This document shows, piece after piece, positions 15,754 to 21,702 of a DNA stretch of 21,702 nucleotides. The stretch covers positions 1 to 21,702 of the forward strand of contig CAIXQV010000167.1 of the NCBI GenBank assembly GCA_903921605.1, written 5' to 3'. Every line of letters begins with the position of its first letter. The stretch's first letter is position 1. The position numbers and the translations under genes are program-made. A model generated the notes under the pieces. The model saw nothing but the letters and a program-made list of their open reading frames with translations. It searched no databases and was not told the origin of the DNA. The stretch comes from an uncultured Planctomycetaceae bacterium. Lineage in GTDB: Bacteria; Planctomycetota; Planctomycetia; Planctomycetales; Planctomycetaceae.

Positions 15754-16941
15754 CTACTTAAGGAAGTTCTCGATCGCATCCAGACCACGGGTCAGTGACT
15801 CCATTGACGCGGCAAAGCTCAGGCGAACATATCCGGGAGCACCGAACGCGTCGCCGCTGACGAGAGCCACGTGGGCTCGTTCCAGCAATGCAGTGCAGAA
15901 ATCCGTTGCATTGGTTACCGGTTCGCCACCGCCGACGGGTTTGCCGAAGTAACTGCTGACGTTGAAGAATACGTAGAACGCTCCGCCTGGTTCAGCAAAG
16001 CTCAACCCCGGGATCGCTCGCAGTCGCGCGGAAACATAATCACGTCGCTTTGCAAATTCTTCGCACATTTCGGCCACGCATTCCTGTGGTCCGTTCAGAG
16101 CCGCCAGAGCGGCGTACTGAGAAACGCTGCAGGGGTTCGACGTCTGCTGACTCTGCAACTTGTTGATTGCGCTGCTGACGTTCTCCGGAGCCAGCGTCCA
16201 GCCGATTCGCCATCCGGTCATCGCGTACGCTTTGCTGACACCGTTAACAATGACGGTTCGCTTCTTCACTTCTTCGCCAAACGAAGCAAATGAGCGGAAG
16301 GTGTGACCACTGAAGATCAACTTGTCGTAGATCTCGTCCGAAAGAACGATGATGTCCTTTTCAACGGCGACTTTGGCAAGACCTTCCAGCATATCGACGG
16401 GATACACGCCACCCGTTGGGTTGCTTGGGCTGTTCAGCATCATCATGCGAGTCTTTGGAGTAATCGCCTTTCGGAATTGTTCTGGTGAAAGACAGAAACC
16501 GTCCTTCTCTTTCGTCTCAACCAGAACCGGCTTTGCCCCGACAAGTTCTACAAGTGCGGAGTAGCTGACCCAGTATGGCGTTGGAATGATGACTTCATCG
16601 CCCGGCTCGCAGCAGGCGACGAGAACATTATGCAGGCAGTGTTTGGCCCCGTTGGAGATCGTAACTTCAGACGGCTTGTAGCTGACTCCGTGGTCACGCT
16701 TGAACGCGTCGCAGATCGCCTGCTTGAGTTCAGCAATTCCGGTCGCCGCTGTGTAGCGAGTATGTCCGGCATCCATCGCAACTTTGGCGGCTTCGCGAAT
16801 GTGCTGCGGAGTGATGAAGTCTGGTTCACCGACTGTAAACTCCAGCACGTCGATGCCTTTACTTCGCAGCTCACGCGCTTTCGCGGCGGCGGCCAGAGTT
16901 TCAGACGGCTTCAGATTGTTTACAAGTTCGGAAGTGTGCAT
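15754..16941 (-). CDS. Class I aminotransferase (aspartate type)
   Basis: A 395-residue PLP enzyme of fold type I, the usual length for the family. Substrate- and cofactor-binding features: FTVGEPDF (35-42), TRYTAATG (61-68), NGAKHCLHN (97-105), TPYWVSY (121-127), NSPSNPTGG (170-178), SDEIYDKL (201-208). The Schiff-base lysine is in GVSKAYAMTGWRIGW, Lys237, with Arg245 nearby. A C-terminal arginine for the carboxylate is expected at GYVRLSFA. This is the subgroup of bacterial aspartate aminotransferases (aspartate plus 2-oxoglutarate to oxaloacetate plus glutamate). Some members act on prephenate or other amino acids, so the substrate is not settled. The ATG at 16941 gives the standard family start; the reading frame continues to a TTG at 17007. 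There is no clear ribosome-binding site. Confidence 0.9.
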   Translation of the reverse strand: MHTSELVNNLKPSETLAAAAKARELRSKGIDVLEFTVGEPDFITPQHIREAAKVAMDAGHTRYTAATGIAELKQAICDAFKRDHGVSYKPSEVTISNGAKHCLHNVLVACCEPGDEVIIPTPYWVSYSALVELVGAKPVLVETKEKDGFCLSPEQFRKAITPKTRMMMLNSPSNPTGGVYPVDMLEGLAKVAVEKDIIVLSDEIYDKLIFSGHTFRSFASFGEEVKKRTVIVNGVSKAYAMTGWRIGWTLAPENVSSAINKLQSQQTSNPCSVSQYAALAALNGPQECVAEMCEEFAKRRDYVSARLRAIPGLSFAEPGGAFYVFFNVSSYFGKPVGGGEPVTNATDFCTALLERAHVALVSGDAFGAPGYVRLSFAASMESLTRGLDAIENFLK

Positions 16942-17336
16942 GGTAGTTTGTGGGAAAGGGTGAAGATGTAGTTCAGGGGCAAGTGTATTGTTTCTGAAGC
17001 GAAACAAACCGGGCCAACAAAGTCGAGACCGCTCATATTAAAGTCAGGTTTGCGACCTTCGAGTCAGCTTTTTCCGGTGGTCCGGTCAGCTTTCACAGTA
17101 CCAGAGTCTAGTAATGAACAGGACCTTTCGAAAAATCGGCCTTCGTCTGTTGTGGGATTTCTCAGAAATCTGCCGGGAAATTCACGGGGGTTACACCTTT
17201 AGGTCCGTTTCTGCGGGTCCGAAGGTGACGAATTCGTGTCAAACCGGGATCTGACGAAAGCATCTGACACTGCGGATGGCTATCTTTCGCAGAAAATAAT
17301 GCAGGATCGAGTACTGTTTTCCAAAAATCCACAGCC
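16942..17336. promoter_or_regulatory. Divergent region between aminotransferase and queE
   Basis: This 395-base gap lies between two divergent genes and should contain both promoters. Three copies of a 9-base word, GTCAGGTTT (17043-17051), GTCAGCTTT (17063-17071) and GTCAGCTTT (17085-17093), are spaced 20 and 22 bases apart, close to two helical turns, as expected for a tandem protein-binding site. I looked for a preQ1 riboswitch before queE and saw no recognisable one. No convincing coding sequence is present. Confidence 0.35.
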
Positions 17337-18014
17337 GTGCAGATCGCCGAAATTTTTGAATCTATTCAGGGTGAAGGACCGTGGGCCGGAACACAATCGT
17401 TGTTCATCCGGACCTCAGGATGCAACCTGCGCTGTTGGTTTTGCGATACGCCGTACACATCGTGGAAGCCGGAAGGCACCGCCTGGTCACTGGATCAACT
17501 GGCTCGACGTGTCGCTGAATGCCAGGCACCGGATGTGGTTCTGACCGGCGGTGAGCCGATGCTGATCCCGGATTTGGTGGCGCTCACAAGGAAGTGTCAT
17601 GAGTTGGGACGACGAGTGACCATCGAGACAGCCGGAACTGTCGATCAGCCGGTTGAGTGCGATCTGATGGCGATCAGTCCAAAGCTCAGCAATTCCGTTC
17701 CTGACGATCCCCAGTGGCGTGATCGGCATGAGCAGGCAAGATTTCGGCCTGAGGTGATACGGACACTGTTGTCTCGCTATCGCTGCATCCTGAAGTTTGT
17801 CATTGATCGTCCTGAGGATGTCGAAGAAGTCATTCGCTGGATGTCAGAGATTCCTGAAGCAGAGCCTGATATCGTGTGGCTGATGCCGCAGGCCAGAACA
17901 CGAGAACAACTCTCAGAGAAGTCCGATTGGCTGCGTCGACTCGCGCGGCGGCATGGTTTCAATTATTCATCTCGGCTGCATATTGAAATGTTCGGCAATG
18001 TCCGCGGCACATAG
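17337..18014 (+). CDS. queE: 7-carboxy-7-deazaguanine synthase
   Basis: A 225-residue radical SAM enzyme. It starts at GTG 17337, giving the standard family opening MQIAEIFESIQGEGPWAGTQ; there is no in-frame ATG nearby. The iron-sulfur cluster cysteines are in CNLRCWFC (Cys29, Cys33, Cys36), a CX3CX2C motif. DTPYTSW follows, and TGGEPM (70-75) is the SAM-contacting motif. The protein makes 7-carboxy-7-deazaguanine from 6-carboxytetrahydropterin, a step toward queuosine and other 7-deazaguanines. No other queuosine gene is in the window, so the pathway is presumably completed elsewhere. The length and motif order match the family. A palindromic repeat lies 125 bases downstream of its stop. Confidence 0.9.
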   Translation: MQIAEIFESIQGEGPWAGTQSLFIRTSGCNLRCWFCDTPYTSWKPEGTAWSLDQLARRVAECQAPDVVLTGGEPMLIPDLVALTRKCHELGRRVTIETAGTVDQPVECDLMAISPKLSNSVPDDPQWRDRHEQARFRPEVIRTLLSRYRCILKFVIDRPEDVEEVIRWMSEIPEAEPDIVWLMPQARTREQLSEKSDWLRRLARRHGFNYSSRLHIEMFGNVRGT

Positions 18015-18139
18015 TTCGCGTGATTATCCCGGCTGTCACGACCAATCTGACAAGGTGGTGGTTTCAACGTCGGGTCCTGACTGCTATCAGCCGGAACGCG
18101 TCAGCGTGTTGGAGATTTGGTCGTGTGTTGAGCGTATTC

Positions 18140-18217
18140 GTTTAACGGCGAGCCGCAGGCGTAGGCAAACAGGCGTAGGCAAAATCGGGTAACGACGCCT
18201 ATGGTTTGCTGTTAAAC
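18140..18217. repeat. Imperfect palindrome with internal tandem repeat
   Basis: The 23-base arms 18140-18162 and 18195-18217 pair with five differences. GTTTAAC and GTTAAAC form the perfect outer ends. Between and overlapping them, the 14-base unit CAGGCGTAGGCAAA occurs twice in direct tandem (18156-18169 and 18170-18183). The AGCCGCAGGCGT word suggests a dispersed planctomycete-type repeat. It lies 125 bases downstream of the queE stop. Confidence 0.7.
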
Positions 18218-18307
18218 AATGAACTCAAGAGACCATTAACGTCCGATTTGCGACTTCGATTTGAGTCGGCCCCGTTTGTTTCAGTCGTTGTGGACAACGC
18301 CTGCTAG

Positions 18308-18538
18308 CAGCACCGAAAAACTTGTTTCCCGTGCGATAATGGCTGGGTCAACAAGAATTTCAGACAAACTCCACCCGGAGAACGCTCTTTCGAGCCTGAA
18401 AAAGTTCGTGAGCGGCAACGTCAGAAATTTCAGCAACTGCTTGCCATTGCTCGCCTGGAAGCGGACAATTCGCACCGACCTGCGGGGAGTCTTCAGGAAC
18501 TCCGGCAGTGTATAACCAATTTGGCAGGGCCTGTGTGA
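18308..18538 (+). pseudogene. Possible coding remnant or small startless ORF
   Basis: The frame is open from 18308 to a TGA at 18536-18538, about 76 codons, and its last part looks coding: EPEKVRERQRQKF and LLAIARLEADN, then PAGSLQELRQCI. It is rich in R, E, Q and L with a helical pattern. Its TGA overlaps the ATG of the next gene (TGATG), as in translationally coupled pairs. However, there is no ATG, GTG or TTG start in this frame. The only nearby ATG (18339) is in the next frame over. It may therefore be a frameshifted small gene, a gene with a rare start codon, or chance. I do not recognise the product. Confidence 0.35.
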
Positions 18539-20070
18539 TGTATTCGATGACTCGATGGTCAATCATCCTTGTGCTCCTCATGCCTGTACTCAATTGGCCT
18601 GCGAACGAAGTTTACGCAGACGAGGATTCGCTGTTTCTGCAGATCGGAAAGATGATCGGCGGTGCGGTTCGAGGCGAAGCTGAGCCTGACGTTGCTGTTC
18701 GAGCGATGCCGGCGAATGAGGCTGTTCTCAAGCCGGGCGACCAGGATCGGCAGGACTTCCAGAAACGGATTCAAGCCTGCAGTGATACCGTCGAAGCCTG
18801 GGTAAGTTCCACTTGTGAGGTTTCCGAAGAGCAGAAAGGTCGGCTGAAGGAAATCTTTGCTGCTCAGGTGGCCAGTGACATTGAAGCATTCGGCAAAGGT
18901 CAGGATCCTAATCAACAGAATCGAGCATTCCCGAAAACCTTTGTGCTGCTGTTTACTCGCAAGGATGGAATTGCGTCTAAGTTTTCGGAGAACATTTTTC
19001 GGACTCTGCGAAAAGATTTTTTGACGCCCGAGCAAGTCACGAAGTTGGATCCGGCATTAGCTGAGCGTGAGACGTTTCATCGCGAGGCCTATATCAATTT
19101 TGTGGTGTCGATGATTGATAAAGAACTCTTCCTGGCCACAGCGCAGCGTGACGCTCTGCGAGCACATTTACATGAGCGGAAGAAGGCCATTACGCATCCC
19201 ATGTATTCGTTTCAGCCACAGGATTACTATCTGCCATACGAGTCCCCGTCGACGCTCCTTTCTAGTGTTCCAGGCAAGAGCATTCTGGATCCTCCACAGA
19301 AGAAGCGACTGGCGGATCTTACCGGCACTGACCCGAATAATGCGAATGTCAACTTTCAGGCGGAAGAGGGTGTTGAGGGCTGGTACAAAAAAATGCATCA
19401 ACTCGGGTCAAAGCAGCGGGATCTTTATCTGCGAGCTGCAGCGGTGCGAATCGCGTGGTATCAGAAGGAACTACAGCTTTCTCCCGAGCAAGTCGACCAC
19501 CTTACGATTGCCAGCAAAGGTGCGGCAATTCGAGCGTTGGCCGATTGGAAGGAGAGCACCGAGCAGACTTTCGAGCAAATGCAGCAACATTTGGCTCAGG
19601 CAGGCGGAAATTTTGGATTTGGAGCCAACCCAATTGATACAAGGGCCATCGACAAAAATGAGATCTGGTCAGAAGCTTTGAAGACGATGACAGAAGGAAC
19701 GTCCAATGGCGGGATGATCGAGCGAGCCGCCTCCCTGAAAGCTTGCAGGAGCGCATCTCTGCTGGCTTTATTTGATGAAGAATTATGGCTGACTCCGGAT
19801 CAGCGCAAAGCGCTGGTATCGCATTTTGAAAAATCGATCCCGGAATCAGAACAGTCGCTTCAATATCAGGACTATATCCGCGAAATCGTGTTGATGGCTC
19901 ATCCGCTGTTTCTGACCAACGAAAAGAAACGCAACGAAGTTCTTTCGCCGCCTCAGCAGGAAGTGTGGAAGGTCATGCAATCCTTCTTTAACTACCAGAA
20001 TCAGAACAATTATGTGCAGATCCAGTTGAGAAACAACAACGGCAATTTCGGGTTTCAGATTGGACAGTAG
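18538..20070 (+). CDS. Secreted helical protein with repeated LTxxQ-like motifs
   Basis: A 510-residue protein of unknown function. The ATG at 18538 is preceded by AGGG with a 9-base gap and overlaps an upstream TGA; an ATG at 18547 is an alternative. A signal peptide spans about 1-27 (core SIILVLLMPVLNW, cleavage near VYADE). The rest is helical and charged, with at least six sites of the form L-S/T-x-x-Q: VSEEQ (95-99), LTPEQ (162-166), DPPQ (251-254), LSPEQ (314-318), LTPDQ (418-422), SPPQQ (470-474). Each is followed by a helix. LTxxQ motifs are typical of Spy/CpxP envelope chaperones, so a related helical role is possible, but the length is far greater. Gly/Asn-rich segments (GGNFGFGANP and NGNFGFQIGQ) lie near 356 and at the C-terminus. 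The moxR gene follows after 75 bases on the same strand. Confidence 0.7.
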   Translation: MYSMTRWSIILVLLMPVLNWPANEVYADEDSLFLQIGKMIGGAVRGEAEPDVAVRAMPANEAVLKPGDQDRQDFQKRIQACSDTVEAWVSSTCEVSEEQKGRLKEIFAAQVASDIEAFGKGQDPNQQNRAFPKTFVLLFTRKDGIASKFSENIFRTLRKDFLTPEQVTKLDPALAERETFHREAYINFVVSMIDKELFLATAQRDALRAHLHERKKAITHPMYSFQPQDYYLPYESPSTLLSSVPGKSILDPPQKKRLADLTGTDPNNANVNFQAEEGVEGWYKKMHQLGSKQRDLYLRAAAVRIAWYQKELQLSPEQVDHLTIASKGAAIRALADWKESTEQTFEQMQQHLAQAGGNFGFGANPIDTRAIDKNEIWSEALKTMTEGTSNGGMIERAASLKACRSASLLALFDEELWLTPDQRKALVSHFEKSIPESEQSLQYQDYIREIVLMAHPLFLTNEKKRNEVLSPPQQEVWKVMQSFFNYQNQNNYVQIQLRNNNGNFGFQIGQ

Positions 20071-20145
20071 TAGCAGCTATCGAGATCAAGCGTGGAGCCA
20101 GTCTCCTCCGGACAACAGTAATCACAGACCATTGACAGGAAACCG

Positions 20146-21174
20146 ATGTCTTCCACAACAACTGCCGTTTCGCCTCTTCAGTCCGATGATGTCGCCGCAA
20201 TTGATGAATTGCGAGATGTCTACCGAAAGCTCAAGGCGGAGCTGTCAAAGATTATTGTGGGACAGGAACAGGTTATCGAACAACTCTGCATCTGCCTGTT
20301 TGCTCGCGGACATGCCCTGCTGATGGGTGTTCCCGGACTGGCCAAGACCTTGCTGGTCAGTCGTGTGGCCGAGACGATGTCGCTGAGCTTTAGTCGCATT
20401 CAGTTCACGCCGGACCTGATGCCGATGGACATCACCGGAACAGACATCCTGCAGGAAACGTCTGACCGTCGGCGTGAGTTTGAATTCGTTAAAGGCCCTG
20501 TGTTTGCAAACATCGTGCTGGCTGACGAAATCAATCGTGCTCCTTCAAAGACTCAGGCCGCGATGCTGGAAGCGATGCAGGAACATCGAGTCACCGTCGT
20601 GGGACGGCCCTACCCTCTTGAACCGCCTTTCTTCGTCCTTGCGACGCAGAATCCCGTCGAGCAGGAAGGAACGTATCCGCTGCCCGAAGCGCAGTTGGAC
20701 CGGTTTATGTTTCTGATTACGGTCGATTATCCCTCACGCTCAGAAGAGCTGGAGATCGCTCGCACCACAACCGGTGGCTCAGTACCAAAGCTGGACCACA
20801 TTCTGGACGCAGCAACGGTGCTGAAATTTCAGGACCTTGTGCGACGTGTTCCTGTTCCACAGCATATTTATGAGTTCGCTGTCGATCTGGTCCGCAGGAC
20901 TCGTCCGAAGACAAAAGAATCGCCAGACTGGCTGAAGCCGCTTGTTTCCTGGGGCGCTGGTCCGCGAGCTGTCCAATACTTGATTCTTGGTGCGAAGGCG
21001 CGGGCCGCTTTGACCGGAAGCTACATGGCTCGCCTCGAAGATATCATAGCCGTGGCTGAGCCTGTGTTGACTCATCGAGTTCTCACGACCTTCAACGCCG
21101 AGTCCGAAGGCATTACCAGCAACGATATTGTTTCACGGTTGGTGGAGGAGCTGAACGCGGAACAGGTTGGGTAG
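20146..21174 (+). CDS. moxR: MoxR-family AAA ATPase
   Basis: A 342-residue AAA+ protein of the MoxR family, the usual length. AGGA lies five bases before the ATG. Walker A is GVPGLAKT (61-68); Walker B is VLADEINRAPSKTQAAML (124-141, Asp127 and Glu128); sensor 1 is LATQNP with Asn169. EGTYPLPEAQLDRFMF follows, the family's arginine-finger region. The C-terminal lid domain (about 270-342) is helical. MoxR proteins are thought to act as chaperones that insert metal or activate VWA-containing partners. The next gene, a DUF58 protein with a VWA-type metal motif, is the typical partner. A palindromic repeat lies between the two genes (21186-21238). Confidence 0.93.
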   Translation: MSSTTTAVSPLQSDDVAAIDELRDVYRKLKAELSKIIVGQEQVIEQLCICLFARGHALLMGVPGLAKTLLVSRVAETMSLSFSRIQFTPDLMPMDITGTDILQETSDRRREFEFVKGPVFANIVLADEINRAPSKTQAAMLEAMQEHRVTVVGRPYPLEPPFFVLATQNPVEQEGTYPLPEAQLDRFMFLITVDYPSRSEELEIARTTTGGSVPKLDHILDAATVLKFQDLVRRVPVPQHIYEFAVDLVRRTRPKTKESPDWLKPLVSWGAGPRAVQYLILGAKARAALTGSYMARLEDIIAVAEPVLTHRVLTTFNAESEGITSNDIVSRLVEELNAEQVG

Positions 21175-21185
21175 AACGCAGGCAA

Positions 21186-21238
21186 CCCCGTCGACGGAGC
21201 AACGGGTGTACCGCACGCCCGTCGCTCCGCCGGCGGGA
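21186..21238. repeat. 53-bp palindromic repeat, copy 2
   Basis: Same orientation as copy 1 at 788-840, with six differences over 53 bases. It keeps the ACGGGTGTACCG core and the CCCGTCGCTCCG arm. None of the six changes is a compensatory pair: position 5 changes a mismatch into a pair, while positions 29 and 45 break pairs. It begins 11 bases after the moxR stop and ends about 60 bases before the DUF58 start, in an otherwise co-directional pair. Confidence 0.85.
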
Positions 21239-21299
21239 TTTTTCGGCGTTCACTGGCTGATTTTTGGAACACGGTCTTTACCACGAACACGCCAACATC

Positions 21300-21702
21300 A
21301 TGCGAAACTTTGTTGATCCGAAAGTCGTTGCTCGTCTGCAGGGTTTGGCCCTGGATGCCAGAACTCCGATGATCGGCAGCGTTTCCGGACGCCATCGCAG
21401 CCCGACTCGCGGGTCCAGCCTGGAATTCTCTGAATATCGCAAGTACGTCCCCGGTGACGATACGCGACGTCTCGATTGGCGCGCCTGGGGACGCAGCGAT
21501 CGCTTCTATATCAAAGAGTACGAAGCCGACACAAACCTGCGATTATGTCTGGTCGTAGACGTCAGCGGATCAATGAATTTTGGGCCTGATGGCAGTCGCG
21601 AAGAAGGCACAACGAAACTGGATTACGCTCGTCGCCTTGCCGGGACCCTGGCTTATCTGGCGTCTGGACAAGGTGATGCAGTCGGACTGTATTCAGCCGG
21701 CA
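21300..21702 (+). CDS. DUF58 domain protein, partial (cut by window end)
   Basis: Open from the ATG at 21300 to the window end, 134 codons with no stop. The start of a DUF58 protein is clear: MRNFVDPKVVARL, then the family signature SEYRKYVPGDDTRRLDWR (44-61), RFYIKEYEADTN (68-79), and a VWA-type metal motif DVSGSM (87-92) after RLCLVV. DUF58 proteins are usually about 300 residues, so over half is missing. The order MoxR then DUF58 is the widespread arrangement of this system; a VWA or transglutaminase-like gene often follows, which would lie outside the window. There is no strong ribosome-binding site before the ATG. Confidence 0.9.
   Translation, partial: MRNFVDPKVVARLQGLALDARTPMIGSVSGRHRSPTRGSSLEFSEYRKYVPGDDTRRLDWRAWGRSDRFYIKEYEADTNLRLCLVVDVSGSMNFGPDGSREEGTTKLDYARRLAGTLAYLASGQGDAVGLYSAG

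Noticed and set aside
17161..17336. Possible preQ1 riboswitch before queE
   Set aside because: No short pseudoknot-type sequence with the expected conserved A-rich tail is recognisable; the GGGGGTTACACC stretch alone is not enough.
18360..18593. Minus-strand frame of 77 codons upstream of the LTxxQ protein gene
   Set aside because: It overlaps the start of a well-supported plus-strand gene and has no ribosome-binding site or recognisable domain.

Overview
The window looks like ordinary chromosome from a planctomycete (Pirellulales/Planctomycetales type). Support: moderate GC; long secreted proteins with PPC, cohesin-like, dockerin, VIT/VWA and LRR/TPR modules; an ABC permease fused to a CPBP protease; and small palindromic repeats in many gene gaps. 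This is a judgement from gene content and style, as no rRNA or other marker gene is present. I see no tRNA, CRISPR array, transposase, phage gene or attachment site.

Layout. 1-870: a small membrane protein of unknown function, then a palindromic repeat. 872-5099: the most distinctive block. A minus-strand run encodes a membrane-anchored dockerin protein, a secreted cohesin-like protein and a VIT/VWA lipoprotein, with an ECF sigma factor divergent from it. 5130-5319: a nested inverted-repeat element. 5393-7598: a minus-strand pair, a membrane protein with a degenerate acyl-carrier-like domain and a secreted PPC-domain protein, separated by one base. 7813-11105: a NatA/NatB-type ABC exporter whose permease carries a C-terminal CPBP protease. 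11119-12600: an LRR-TPR lipoprotein. 13020-15632: a large membrane protein with one cadherin-like repeat. 15754-16941: a class I (aspartate-type) aminotransferase. 17337-18014: QueE of 7-deazaguanine biosynthesis. 18308-20070: a possible startless small ORF overlapping a secreted protein with repeated LTxxQ-like motifs. 20146-21702: MoxR AAA ATPase followed by a DUF58 protein cut by the window end.

How the genes may work together. In 872-5099 the two calcium-loop motifs of the dockerin face outward, behind a single membrane span with positive residues on its cytoplasmic side. The next gene encodes a secreted cohesin-like domain and the one after it a surface VWA lipoprotein, so the products could form a non-cellulosomal surface assembly. 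The adjacent sigma factor could report on it. This is inference from architecture and order, not demonstrated. MoxR-DUF58 is a known pairing in which the ATPase is thought to act as a chaperone for VWA-type partners.

Repeats. The six palindromic elements lie downstream of stop codons, and a heptamer array also does; none of these is in the four divergent promoter gaps. Two pairs are recognisable as copies: 788-840 with 21186-21238, and 3792-3847 with 15679-15744 in opposite orientation.
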